Shown here: in pieces, positions 8,243 to 16,969 of the stretch | How the letters are laid out: every line of letters begins with the position of its first letter | How positions within the stretch are numbered: position 1 is the first letter of the stretch | Source: Roseovarius albus | GTDB lineage: Bacteria; Pseudomonadota; Alphaproteobacteria; Rhodobacterales; Rhodobacteraceae | Assembly: GCF_900172335.1 (NCBI RefSeq) | Contig: NZ_FWFX01000016.1 | Location: forward strand, 1-64,000 | Reading direction: 5' to 3' | DNA: 64,000 nucleotides | Notes under the pieces: generated by a model | What the model was told of the DNA's origin: nothing | Databases searched by the model: none | Seen by the model: only the letters and a program-made list of their open reading frames with translations | Made by a program: the position numbers and the translations under genes

Positions 8243-9304
8243 TCATGCATCCAGCGCAACGGCGCCTTTAGGCCAGCTGCAACATGCCAACACATATCCG
8301 GCCTCAACTTCTCCAGGCTGCAATCCACCCATGTCTTGCATTTCCACTTGGCCTTGGGTCAGCAAGACTTTGCAATTGCCACAAACACCTTGTTGGCAGG
8401 CTGAATCGATCCAAACACCGGCATTCAATGCGGCCTCCAACAGTGTTTCACCCTCTAAACAGTTGCCGCTTTTTCCGCTCATCGAAAAGAACACTTCGCC
8501 ACCGGTGCCTTCGGTTTCTTCGATGATAATTTTCTCGCCAAAACTCTCTTCATGAATTGCGGCAAATGGAATCTCTTCCGCAACAGAGCGTGCGGCTTTC
8601 ATGAAACCCTCAGGCCCACACATAAAGATGCTACGCTCAGCGTGATCAGGAACCAATCGCTGTAGCAGCTCGGATGATATTTGACCGGTCTCGATGTTTG
8701 GGGCTGAGCCCTCTGCTGAATCCACGACCAAGTGCACTGTCACATTCTGGAAACGCTTGCTGAGGAACTCGAGCTGCTCGCGGAATATGATGTCTTGGTA
8801 AGAGCGCGCGAAATGTACGAACACCACATCTTTGGCCAAAGTGACATCAGTGATGTACTGCAGCATCGACATCACCGGCGTGACTCCGGACCCTCCGGAC
8901 AACAGCAACGGCTTCTCGCACGGAATATCCAGCCAGTTAAAACTGCCAGAGATATCAGCGATCTCAATTTCCATACCCGGGCGGACTTCATCGTTGAGAT
9001 AGTTGGATACCAACCCGTCTGGAACGCGCTTGACCGTCACTTGGATATTATGCGGCCGGGTTGGCGTTGAAGAGATGGAATAAGCGCGCACATGGCTTTT
9101 GCCATCGATCAGAAAGCTGAAAGTTACATACTGACCAGGTTTGAAATCAAAACTGCGACTTTGTGAATCTTCGAATACAAGAGTTTTACAGTCGTGCGTT
9201 TCTTCGATCACTGCCTTGCAGATCAGTGTGGCCGGCCCACCCGCATAGCAGGGCTGGGTATTCGCTGAGCTTAGCGAAAATGGGCTTTCGGTTGCGATGA
9301 GCAT
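8243..9304 (-). CDS. Flavodoxin/ferredoxin reductase with 2Fe-2S domain (GbcB-like)
   Basis: The 353-residue protein has an FAD-binding barrel with RAYSISSTP (about residues 96-104), an NAD-binding domain with SGGSGVTPVMSM and MCGPEGFMKAA, and a C-terminal plant-type [2Fe-2S] domain with CQQGVCGNC plus a distal Cys in VLACCSW. This is the architecture of electron-transfer components of Rieske oxygenases, notably the glycine betaine monooxygenase reductase. It would pass electrons from NAD(P)H to a terminal oxygenase. No terminal oxygenase large subunit is in this window; a small Rieske ferredoxin lies at 11484. The GlxA-type regulator downstream supports a methylated-amine role. Confidence 0.85.
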   Translation of the reverse strand: MLIATESPFSLSSANTQPCYAGGPATLICKAVIEETHDCKTLVFEDSQSRSFDFKPGQYVTFSFLIDGKSHVRAYSISSTPTRPHNIQVTVKRVPDGLVSNYLNDEVRPGMEIEIADISGSFNWLDIPCEKPLLLSGGSGVTPVMSMLQYITDVTLAKDVVFVHFARSYQDIIFREQLEFLSKRFQNVTVHLVVDSAEGSAPNIETGQISSELLQRLVPDHAERSIFMCGPEGFMKAARSVAEEIPFAAIHEESFGEKIIIEETEGTGGEVFFSMSGKSGNCLEGETLLEAALNAGVWIDSACQQGVCGNCKVLLTQGQVEMQDMGGLQPGEVEAGYVLACCSWPKGAVALDA

Positions 9305-9382
9305 GGTGCTGGCTTCCTCGACTGTAGTTCAGGCAAGTGTAACAGCGGAATCAAATGTTAAAATACCACGTAAGCGGTATCT

Positions 9383-10258
9383 TTAATCGAATTTATCGAT
9401 TGTATGATCTTGAATCAACTTTCGAATGAGTGAGACCGCTTGCGTTACAAGTGGGTCATTGCGTTTGCGGCTATGCACTATCGAATAGAGCGGCTGAGGT
9501 ATCACCGGCGCGCCCTGAACACGTTTCAACCCGGGAACCGTTTCTAACAGTGCAGGCACAGCAAGACCCGGAAAAAAGGCTGTACCTCCATCCGTCTTCA
9601 AAAAGCGGACCGCTATATTATCGCTCCCCACTACTGTCTGGACACGTGCCAAGTTTGGAAAAATCTCGTCATGTTGTCGATCAAAGTAAGGCGTGTAGGC
9701 AACCTTGATGTATCGGAGCCAATTAACCTCCAAAAGGTTATCGCAATCAGTTGACAGCATAACATAGTATTCGGAACCAAACTCGGCAACATGCACATCT
9801 GGATAGTGCTGAGATGCAAATACAATTCCGATATCCGTTTCTCCAGTTAGGATATCTCTCTGAATTTGTTGTGCGAAATTTGACTCTAGATATAGATCCA
9901 ATCTCGGCACTTGGGCTCTAATCTGTTTCGCCCAGTCCACAAGAATGGATTGCGCGAGACTGAACTGGACTGAAATCCTCAACCGTGGCCGAGTTTGCCC
10001 TCCACCGATTGACACATCCCGTTTGGCCAAACTCCACGCCGCCAACAATGACCTGCAATGGGTTTCAAACCTGCGCCCGGCTGCAGTCGGTTCAGCCCCT
10101 CCACGCCCGCGCTCGAACAATCGAGTACCTAACTCCTCTTCCAACTGCCTTATGCGCGCGCTGACTGTGGATTGGGTGATATTCAGTCTTTCTGAAGTAC
10201 GATTGAAGTTCCGGGTTTCCAGAACATCCATGTAGGTATGGAGCAGCTGACGGTTCAT
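9383..10258 (-). CDS. LysR-family transcriptional regulator
   Basis: The 291-residue protein has an N-terminal winged helix (residues 1-60, LETRNFNRTSERLNITQSTVS) and a type 2 periplasmic-binding-like effector domain. It is transcribed divergently from the amidohydrolase-Rieske-aldehyde dehydrogenase operon, the usual arrangement for a LysR regulator and its target. An ATCGA-N5-TCGAT box of the T-N11-A type sits just upstream of its start in the shared intergenic region. The inducer is unknown. Confidence 0.88.
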   Translation of the reverse strand: MNRQLLHTYMDVLETRNFNRTSERLNITQSTVSARIRQLEEELGTRLFERGRGGAEPTAAGRRFETHCRSLLAAWSLAKRDVSIGGGQTRPRLRISVQFSLAQSILVDWAKQIRAQVPRLDLYLESNFAQQIQRDILTGETDIGIVFASQHYPDVHVAEFGSEYYVMLSTDCDNLLEVNWLRYIKVAYTPYFDRQHDEIFPNLARVQTVVGSDNIAVRFLKTDGGTAFFPGLAVPALLETVPGLKRVQGAPVIPQPLYSIVHSRKRNDPLVTQAVSLIRKLIQDHTIDKFD

Positions 10259-10262
10259 ATCA

Positions 10263-10277
10263 ATCGATATACTCGAT
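10263..10277. promoter_or_regulatory. Candidate LysR box (T-N11-A)
   Basis: ATCGA-N5-TCGAT is a perfect inverted repeat 5 bases upstream of the LysR start codon and about 110 bases before the amidohydrolase gene. It fits the LysR T-N11-A consensus and the autoregulatory position. Confidence 0.4.
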
Positions 10278-10388
10278 CAATAACACAACAACAATCGTAT
10301 TTATTGGAATCGGCTAAACACTTATTAATTTCAGTCACCACTATCCACAGCCCGTCTGATTTCGGACAAGCAATAATAGGAGAATCGC

Positions 10389-11471
10389 ATGTTTATTGTC
10401 GATTGCGACTGCCACAACTACTGGTGCAGCGCTACGGTTCTAGAGCCGTATATGGACGGACTTTTCAAGGATATGTTCGTCCGCGGTGAGCGTACTGGCC
10501 CCCGCGGAGCGTTCCCGCATGCACACCGTCCCTGGTTCCACCCTGAGGGGTTTGCCCGCCATGACGTCAACCCAATCGAGGAAGACGATAACTACACCAT
10601 CATGAAGGAAAAGCATCTCGATAAGTACAATATCGATGTTGCGATCCTGACTGGTGACGAGCCGATCGAAGCATCGACTTTGGCTAATGCTTACTACGCA
10701 AATGCACTGTGCAAAGCCTACAACGACTACATGATCGACTACTGGCTTCCCAAAGATGATCGCTTCTGGGGCTCCATCGTAGTGGCGCCGCAAGATCCCC
10801 ACTTGGCCGCAGCCGAAATTCGCCGCTTGGGTGGCCACCCGCGCGTTGTTCAAGTACTGGTCAGCCACGGTGCGTCACGTCCTTACGGTGACCCATTCTA
10901 CCACCCGATTTACGAAGCTTGCGCCGAAATGGGCCTGCCATTCGCGATGCACCTGGGCGGCCAGGGCGGCATCAACGCGAACCCAGTTGGCGCCGGTCCT
11001 TCGACCTTCTTCTGGGAAACACACGCGATCCTGCCACAAACCGCCATGACGCACATGGCCAGCTTGATCGCACACGGCGTGTTCGAAAAATGGCCATCTT
11101 TGAAGGTTGTGATCATTGAATGCGGCATCGCATGGGTACCATCACTGTTGTGGCGTCTTGACGCAAACTACAAAGCCCTGCGCAAAGAGACACCATGGCT
11201 CAAGCGCTTGCCATCCGAATACTTCAGGGATCACATCCGCCTGTCCACTCAACCGCTCGAGCAGCCAGACAATATCCAGCACCTTTGGGCCACGCTGGAA
11301 GCCATGGATGGCGAAAACACCCTGATGTTCGCTTCGGACTATCCGCACTGGGATTACGACGACGTGAACAAATTGCACGTACCACCCGCATGGCGCGAGA
11401 AGATCTTCGGTCTCAACGCACTGGATGTCTACACACGTCTGCCGCGCGCGGTAGTTCAGGCTGCTGAATAA
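10389..11471 (+). CDS. Amidohydrolase-2 family protein (ACMSD-like)
   Basis: The 360-residue TIM-barrel protein starts with VDCDCHNYW, where the amidohydrolase-2/ACMSD family has its HxH-type metal motif. It continues with FAMHLGG (metal His, about residue 196), a MTHMASL segment and FASDYPHWD (about 317-325), containing the catalytic Asp. The family includes metal-dependent decarboxylases of aromatic acids and hydrolases. The first metal motif reads DCH rather than HxH, which may change metal binding. A GGAG site lies 6 bases before the ATG. It is followed by a Rieske ferredoxin (12 bases) and an aldehyde dehydrogenase, which suggests a ring- or amine-degrading pathway; the substrate is not evident. 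Confidence 0.82.
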   Translation: MFIVDCDCHNYWCSATVLEPYMDGLFKDMFVRGERTGPRGAFPHAHRPWFHPEGFARHDVNPIEEDDNYTIMKEKHLDKYNIDVAILTGDEPIEASTLANAYYANALCKAYNDYMIDYWLPKDDRFWGSIVVAPQDPHLAAAEIRRLGGHPRVVQVLVSHGASRPYGDPFYHPIYEACAEMGLPFAMHLGGQGGINANPVGAGPSTFFWETHAILPQTAMTHMASLIAHGVFEKWPSLKVVIIECGIAWVPSLLWRLDANYKALRKETPWLKRLPSEYFRDHIRLSTQPLEQPDNIQHLWATLEAMDGENTLMFASDYPHWDYDDVNKLHVPPAWREKIFGLNALDVYTRLPRAVVQAAE

Positions 11472-11483
11472 GGAGAACTTGAA

Positions 11484-11837
11484 ATGACCACCAAGCATTT
11501 TGCCTGCAAGGTAGATGAGATTCCAGAAGAAGCGGCCAAAATCGTGACCGTTTCCAACATGCCAATCGGTGTCTTCAAACTGAAAGATGGCTTTCACGCA
11601 CTGCTGAACATCTGCCCTCACAAAGGCGCGGCGCTGTGTGAAGGGCCGGTTTGCGGCACCACAAAACAGACGGATTCAACCGAATTTGTCTATGATCGTG
11701 CAGGCGAAATTGTCCGCTGTGCATGGCATGGCTGGGAATTCGACATCCGTTCGGGTGAGTTCCTCGTCGACTCTTCTGTCAAAACACGCCGCTTCGACGT
11801 CTCTGTCGATGGCAGCGATCTATACGTTCACATCTGA
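11484..11837 (+). CDS. Rieske [2Fe-2S] ferredoxin
   Basis: The 117-residue protein contains both halves of the Rieske cluster motif, CPHKGA (about residues 37-42) and CAWHGWEFD (about 77-85), giving two Cys and two His ligands. There is no signal peptide or transmembrane segment, so it is a soluble electron carrier rather than a cytochrome bc1 subunit. The spacer between the two motifs is longer than in most ferredoxins. It sits between an amidohydrolase and an aldehyde dehydrogenase in one operon, without an oxygenase catalytic subunit next to it. Confidence 0.88.
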   Translation: MTTKHFACKVDEIPEEAAKIVTVSNMPIGVFKLKDGFHALLNICPHKGAALCEGPVCGTTKQTDSTEFVYDRAGEIVRCAWHGWEFDIRSGEFLVDSSVKTRRFDVSVDGSDLYVHI

Positions 11838-11854
11838 TATCAAGGAACGCCAGT

Positions 11855-13315
11855 ATGTTGCAACTTTCTTACCAGCCCGAAGCCTCTCATTACGTTGGTG
11901 GGGGCTACTTGGAAGATGCTTCTGGCGTTTCTTTCGATTGTCTCAACCCGGCAACAGGGGATGTGATCGCCCGTTTGTACAATGCCTCCCCGCAAATTGT
12001 TGAACGGGCCGTGGCCTGCGCGCGCGACGCGCAGGCCATCTGGGCTGCTACGCCTCCTGCTGAACGAGGGCGCGTTCTGCGCAGAGTTGCGGACCTTATT
12101 CGAGAGCGCAACGAAGAGCTTTCTGTCTTAGAAACTCTGAATACCGGCAAACCCATTTCTGAAACCCGTGAGGCTGACGCTGCCAGCGGTGCAGATTGTC
12201 TAGAATACTTCGGCTGTCATGCAGCCACCTTGACAGCCGATCATATTCCGCTGGGGGGTGACTGGGCCTACACGCAGCGCGAACCTCTTGGCGTATGCCT
12301 TGGTATCGGGGCATGGAACTATCCAATTCAGATCGCATGCTGGAAGGCCGCGCCAGCACTCGCATGCGGTAATGCGATGATATTCAAGCCGTCTGAGCTG
12401 ACTCCGCTGACGGCTCTTAAACTGGCTGAGATCCTGACCGAGGCAGGTGCCCCCGCAGGCTTGTTCAATGTCGTGCAAGGCATGCGTGAAACCGGCGCCG
12501 CGCTGACAGAACACCCCGGTATTGCCAAGGTGTCATTGACAGGTTCGGTCCCCACCGGACGCGCAGTGGCCGCGGCTGCTGCAGGGCAGATGAAGCACAT
12601 CACCATGGAGCTGGGTGGGAAATCCCCACTGATCATCTTCGATGATGCGGATATCGACAGTGCTGTTTCGGGTGCAATACTCGGCAACTTCTATTCGACC
12701 GGCCAGATCTGCTCGAATGCCACGCGCGTCTTTGTCCATGCGAATATCAAAGAAACCTTTCTGGCCCGTCTTGCTGAGCGTACCGCTAAGATCAAGATTG
12801 GCGATCCAATGATGGATGATACCCAGATCGGCCCGCTGGTCAGTGAAGCGCAGGCGGAGAAGGTACAAAGTTATATTGCTAAAGCGGAACAAGAGGGTGC
12901 CACTCGCATAACACCGGCCTTGCCGTTACCCGAAGGCGCAACATGGGTCAGCCCTGTGGTATTTGCAGATGTGACGGATGAAATGACAATTGCCCGTGAG
13001 GAAATTTTCGGGCCGGTGATGTCGGTGCTTGAGTTCCAGACCGAAGAGGAAGTGATCGCCCGCGCGAACAGCACTGAATTCGGCCTTGCGGCTGGCGTTT
13101 TCACAAGTGACCTCGCGCGCGGTCACCGTGTCGTATCGCAACTCAAGGCAGGGACTTGCTGGATAAACGCTTATAATCTCACACCGGTAGAAATGCCTTT
13201 CGGCGGTGTTGGTCAATCCGGAATTGGACGTGAAAACGCACGTGCTGCCATCGAACACTATAGCCAACTCAAATCGGTATATGTTTCGATGTCTCGGTTC
13301 GAAAACAGCTACTGA
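11855..13315 (+). CDS. Aldehyde dehydrogenase, betaine/aminobutyraldehyde type
   Basis: The 486-residue enzyme has the general base Glu252 in MELGGKS and the nucleophile Cys286 in GQICSNA, plus the NAD-fold GSVPTG motif. The C-terminal segment [17 protein letters not shown] resembles betaine aldehyde dehydrogenases and omega-amino-aldehyde dehydrogenases. It would oxidise an aminoaldehyde to its acid with NAD+. The product of the aminotransferase at 14359, if that acts on putrescine, is 4-aminobutyraldehyde, so this enzyme could complete conversion to GABA. That link is inference; the operon partners (amidohydrolase, Rieske protein) suggest another possible substrate. Confidence 0.88.
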   Translation: MLQLSYQPEASHYVGGGYLEDASGVSFDCLNPATGDVIARLYNASPQIVERAVACARDAQAIWAATPPAERGRVLRRVADLIRERNEELSVLETLNTGKPISETREADAASGADCLEYFGCHAATLTADHIPLGGDWAYTQREPLGVCLGIGAWNYPIQIACWKAAPALACGNAMIFKPSELTPLTALKLAEILTEAGAPAGLFNVVQGMRETGAALTEHPGIAKVSLTGSVPTGRAVAAAAAGQMKHITMELGGKSPLIIFDDADIDSAVSGAILGNFYSTGQICSNATRVFVHANIKETFLARLAERTAKIKIGDPMMDDTQIGPLVSEAQAEKVQSYIAKAEQEGATRITPALPLPEGATWVSPVVFADVTDEMTIAREEIFGPVMSVLEFQTEEEVIARANSTEFGLAAGVFTSDLARGHRVVSQLKAGTCWINAYNLTPVEMPFGGVGQSGIGRENARAAIEHYSQLKSVYVSMSRFENSY

Positions 13316-13738
13316 TCCGATTCTACCCTGTGGCTTCGGGTCGGGTATGGTTTCTGTTGCCCTGACGGGTCTGTTCGTCCTGTCAGGTATTTCGGCTTAC
13401 ATCCGGTCTGACGATGTCTACTTAAGCAGGGGCCATCGCGATGAATGCAGTAATTGGGCCAAGAATCTGGCCGCAGCGTAACCGCGCGAAGAAGCCGTTG
13501 CGTTTGCCAAAAGCTGCGGAGCGACAAGCCGCGCACGAACAGGCGGCACGTATTGGGGGATTGGTCAATCAATTCGTGTCTTTTTGAATCAGTTGATCGA
13601 AGATAGGCGGAGCACTGCGATTAGTTGATTTTCAAAAATTGCGATGCCATTAAAGTCAGCGGATTCGGCTGGTGGCGAGGTAATGCTAATACTCTTGAAA
13701 AACGCCGGAGAAGATAAAAGAGGTCGCTGGAGATTTCA
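13316..13738. other. Intergenic region without a convincing gene
   Basis: The only notable open frame is a 48-codon one at 13441-13587 on the plus strand, encoding a basic peptide starting MNAVIGPRIW. It has no clear ribosome-binding site or recognisable family. A CCTGAC/GTCAGG repeat pair near 13361-13387 lacks a T-tract, so it is not called a terminator. Confidence 0.35.
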
Positions 13739-14194
13739 ATGTGGGACTGGATAAAGAGAAACTCTGAAGCCATTGAGGCAGCGGCGGCGATGATCATGGC
13801 AGCAGCAACGATCATTGCAATTGTTGGCGTAAAATTGCAGATCGATGCCGCAGCAGCCCAGCAGAATGCGCAATCAGCTCGCGAATATTATCGAGGCCTA
13901 TTGGAGGTGACGCTGAATAAACCCGAACTGGCGGTGTTTGATCATTGCGCCACCCACTCCTCTGAAGCCTATGCTGCTTATGAACATTATGTCGAATATG
14001 TTCTCTACACTGCTGAGCAAACCATCAGCTTGAATGTGAACTGGACTTCACCCCTAGTAGGTTTGCTGGAACCGCATCGTGACTATATCTGCGAAACTTT
14101 TGAGCAATCAGAGTTTCATCCCGCCTTGCAGGACCTTCTGGGTTCTTACTCCAGCGGACTGTGTGAGACCGCGCTGCCATGTGGGAAACGTTAA
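13739..14194 (+). CDS. Hypothetical small membrane-anchored protein
   Basis: The 151-residue protein has one probable transmembrane helix at residues about 13-31 (Ala/Ile/Met-rich), then an Ala/Gln-rich helical linker and a C-terminal soluble domain with three scattered Cys residues. I do not recognise a family. It lies between two catabolic operons with its own spacing and shows no link to either. The C-terminal domain could face either side of the membrane. Confidence 0.55.
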   Translation: MWDWIKRNSEAIEAAAAMIMAAATIIAIVGVKLQIDAAAAQQNAQSAREYYRGLLEVTLNKPELAVFDHCATHSSEAYAAYEHYVEYVLYTAEQTISLNVNWTSPLVGLLEPHRDYICETFEQSEFHPALQDLLGSYSSGLCETALPCGKR

Positions 14195-14256
14195 CAGCGT
14201 TGGATTTGAGTCCCTACTGGGAGATTTGACACCAAGTCACTGTTACTTTCGACTGC

Positions 14257-14278
14257 GTCGATACCCCCTGAGGGGGAC
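14257..14278. promoter_or_regulatory. CCC/GGG palindrome, site A
   Basis: The core GATACCCCCTGAGGGGGAC contains perfect CCCCCT/AGGGGG arms around a G. It lies 81 bases before the aminotransferase start. It shares 18 of 24 positions with site B upstream of the opp-type operon and is related to site C near 32900. This is a candidate operator for the LuxR-type regulator at 26974; the pairing is inferred. Confidence 0.5.
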
Positions 14279-14358
14279 TCCGGTTTGTCTGCAGATCGCG
14301 TAAACTGTTCTCATGATTAACGTGGACCTGCCGAGATCCGGATTGATGGAGTGACTGA

Positions 14359-15729
14359 ATGACTGCCTTTGATAAAAGCAACGCTTGGGAAAATGACCGT
14401 GCGCATGTGATCCATCCCTATACGGATTTCTCTACCTTCTCCAATGAGGGCAGCCAGATCATTGAGCGCGCAGAAGGCATGTATGTCACTGACACAGATG
14501 GCAACAAACTGCTGGATGGAATAGCAGGACTGTGGTGCGTCAACATTGGCCACGGCCGTAAAGAAATGGCTGAAACCATCGCCGAACAGGTGATGAACAT
14601 GCAATACTACAATCCGTTTGGGCACAGCTCCAACATTCCAGCTGCCACTCTTGGTGCGAAACTGGCTGAATTGGCTCCGGGCGATTTAAACCACGTCTTT
14701 TACACCTGCGGCGGCTCAACGGCTAATGATGCGGCGATCCGGTTGGTGCATTACTACTTTGATATGAAGGGCCAACACCGCAAGAAAAAGATTATTTCGC
14801 GGCAAAACGGCTATCACGGGGCAACCTATGTTGCAGCGTCTCTGACTGGGATCCACGGCACCAAAACGGGTTTTGATCGGATCGGAGAGGATTTCATCAC
14901 GCACGTTTCAGCTGCTAATCTTTATGACAAGCCCGAAGGGTGGAGCGACGGCGACTATTGCGATTATCTTGTGCGCGAATTCGAGGCGCGAATTCAGCAG
15001 TTAGGCCCTGACAATGTCGCGGCGTTTATCGCAGAGCCGATAATGGGGGCAGGCGGAGTTCTCGTCGCGCCAGACGGATATCACAAACGCATGTGGGAGA
15101 TCTGTAAAAAATACGACATGCTCTACATTGCGGATGAGGTTGTGACTGCCTTTGGCCGGTTGGGCGAGTGGTTCGCGTCAGAGGCTATCTATGGCTATCA
15201 GCCAGATATCCTGGTCTGCGCCAAAGGCATTTCTTCTGGCTACATCCCTCTGGGGGCGACGCTGATTTCGACCGAGATTTACGACGTCATTTCAAAACCT
15301 CAATGCGTTGGTGGGGTGCTGTCGATGGGATTGACCTACTTTGGGCATCCCGTCGCCTGCGCCGCAGCCCTGAAGAACATCGAGATCCTGGAACGTGAAA
15401 ACATTCTTGGCAACGTCAAGGAGGTTGGAACCTATTTTCAGGACAGCGCCAAATCGCTTCTGAACCAGCCGATTGTTGGCGATGTACGTGGCAGCCAATT
15501 GATGATGGGCATTGATCTGGTAGCAGACAAGAAAACAAAGACGCCAATCGATATGAGCGAAAAGGCCGCGGGCACGATCTTTCAAAAATGTATTGAGCGC
15601 GGCGTGATCATACGTCCAGTTGGCGACTGTCTTGTACTTTCACCACCACTGATCATTTCCAAAGAGCAGTGCGACCAAATCATCAATACAGTGAACGAAA
15701 GCATCACCGAATTTGTGGCACAAAGGTAA
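14359..15729 (+). CDS. Class III aminotransferase, putrescine-pyruvate (SpuC-like) type
   Basis: The 456-residue PLP enzyme has the class III pattern: GGSTANDAAIR phosphate loop, YHGATY, the Asp of IADEVVTAFGR, and the PLP Lys289 in CAKGISSGY. The C-terminal RPVGDCLVLSPPLI segment is typical of omega-amine:pyruvate transaminases. The next gene, 6 bases on, encodes an N-carbamoylputrescine amidase, and three agmatine deiminase paralogues follow within 12 kb, so putrescine to 4-aminobutyraldehyde is the best guess. Taurine or beta-alanine cannot be excluded. A palindromic operator-like site lies 81 bases upstream. Confidence 0.85.
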   Translation: MTAFDKSNAWENDRAHVIHPYTDFSTFSNEGSQIIERAEGMYVTDTDGNKLLDGIAGLWCVNIGHGRKEMAETIAEQVMNMQYYNPFGHSSNIPAATLGAKLAELAPGDLNHVFYTCGGSTANDAAIRLVHYYFDMKGQHRKKKIISRQNGYHGATYVAASLTGIHGTKTGFDRIGEDFITHVSAANLYDKPEGWSDGDYCDYLVREFEARIQQLGPDNVAAFIAEPIMGAGGVLVAPDGYHKRMWEICKKYDMLYIADEVVTAFGRLGEWFASEAIYGYQPDILVCAKGISSGYIPLGATLISTEIYDVISKPQCVGGVLSMGLTYFGHPVACAAALKNIEILERENILGNVKEVGTYFQDSAKSLLNQPIVGDVRGSQLMMGIDLVADKKTKTPIDMSEKAAGTIFQKCIERGVIIRPVGDCLVLSPPLIISKEQCDQIINTVNESITEFVAQR

Positions 15730-15735
15730 ATCAAA

Positions 15736-16605
15736 ATGCGAAATGTGACCCTTGCGGCAACGCAGATGTCTTGTAGCTGGGACCTTGATGAGAACATTGA
15801 AAAAGCCGAGGGCCTTGTTCGGCAGGCGGCGGCACAAGGTGCACAGGTTATTTTGCTGCAAGAATTGTTCGAGACACCATATTTCTGTTTGGAACAGGAT
15901 ATTGGTTTGTTGAGTATGGCGACACAGCAAGATGAAAATCGCGCGGTCAGTCACTTTTCGGCCCTTGCCAATGAATTGGGTGTCGTGCTGCCGATCTCTT
16001 ATTTTGAGCAAAGCGGTCTGGCGCGATATAATTCTCTGTCTATCGCGGATGCGGATGGTACGATTCTGACCAATTACAGAAAGACCCATATTCCCCAGGC
16101 TCCAGGATATGAAGAGAAGTTTTACTTTAATCCAGGCGACAGCGGATTTCAGGTTGTAGAAACACAGTTTGGCCGCCTTGGATGTGGGGTGTGCTGGGAC
16201 CAGTGGTTTCCCGAAACCGCGCGTAGCCTGGCTTTAAAAGGAGCCGAGATTTTGATGTTCCCGACCGCAATCGGGACAGAGCCAAAAAATCCCGACCTTG
16301 ATAGCGCGGGCCATTGGCGACGTACAATGCAGGGGCACGCTGCTGCCAATATGATACCGCTTGTCGCCTCGAACCGCGTAGGACGGGAAAAGCAAGGCCA
16401 GACTGAAGGTCTGTTCTACGGCACATCCTTCATCACAGGTTACACCGGGGAAATTCTTGCTGATGCAGACCGGGTTTCGGAAACGATCGTCACAGCCACT
16501 GTAGATCTTGATGAAGCTGCTGCTTTTCGCGGTTCATGGGGTATTTTCAGGGATCGGCGTCCTGATGCTTATGGCACCTTGCAAACACTTGATGGAAAGA
16601 CATAG
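15736..16605 (+). CDS. aguB: N-carbamoylputrescine amidase
   Basis: The 289-residue nitrilase-superfamily enzyme has the catalytic triad Glu43 (LQELFE), Lys116 (YRKTHIP) and Cys153 (CGVCWDQWFPE). The flanking sequences YFCLEQD, PGYEEKFYF and the C-terminal FRDRRPDAYG are typical of AguB. It hydrolyses N-carbamoylputrescine to putrescine, CO2 and ammonia, the step after agmatine deiminase. It follows the aminotransferase by 6 bases, so both steps from carbamoylputrescine to aminoaldehyde sit in one operon. Confidence 0.93.
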   Translation: MRNVTLAATQMSCSWDLDENIEKAEGLVRQAAAQGAQVILLQELFETPYFCLEQDIGLLSMATQQDENRAVSHFSALANELGVVLPISYFEQSGLARYNSLSIADADGTILTNYRKTHIPQAPGYEEKFYFNPGDSGFQVVETQFGRLGCGVCWDQWFPETARSLALKGAEILMFPTAIGTEPKNPDLDSAGHWRRTMQGHAAANMIPLVASNRVGREKQGQTEGLFYGTSFITGYTGEILADADRVSETIVTATVDLDEAAAFRGSWGIFRDRRPDAYGTLQTLDGKT

Positions 16606-16636
16606 GTATGATGGCTCATGAAATCACCGCCAAGTC

Positions 16637-16928
16637 GTGATCCGCTCGATTCAACTCAAAGATAAGCTCAATTGGGAACGTTTGTGGTCAGAGTCTCTGG
16701 CGTCTGATAAAACAGCGCTTCCAGATTCTGCATTTGAGGACAACTTTGCGCGCCTTTTGTTAACCGAAACAACTGAACACCAAGGGCTGATTGCCGAACA
16801 AGGCGGCGTAGCCGTTGGATTGGCATACTCAGGTTTTCAACACGACAACGAGGCGTCTGTACGATCAGGTGGCTGAGCTCACACCTTTCGTCAAATCCAA
16901 AACCAAAGCCAATCTCCCCCAACTTTAG
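16637..16928 (+). pseudogene. GNAT acetyltransferase remnant with internal deletion
   Basis: The first 72 or so codons encode the start of a GNAT domain (MIRSIQLKD, then AVGLAYSGFQHDNE), after which the frame ends at 16876. From 16854, in another frame, the sequence LYDQVAELTPFVKS resembles the C-terminal end common to many GNAT proteins and runs to a TAG at 16926-16928. The central acetyl-CoA-binding part is missing, with a frame change at the join. It follows aguB by 31 bases and was probably the last gene of that operon. Confidence 0.6.
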
Positions 16929-16954
16929 GGGCCGTTTAGCGGCCCCCACTTTTT
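16928..16954 (+). terminator. Rho-independent terminator
   Basis: GGGGCCG and CGGCCCC form a 7-bp stem with a 5-base loop, followed by CCAC and a T-run at 16951-16954. It ends the aminotransferase-aguB transcript and overlaps the stop codon of the GNAT remnant. The convergent agmatine deiminase gene ends 16 bases further on. Confidence 0.7.
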
Positions 16955-16969
16955 CTTTGATTAGGACTT

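Noticed and set aside
13361..13387. CCTGAC/GTCAGG repeat as a terminator
   Set aside because: The stem is interrupted and no T-tract follows.
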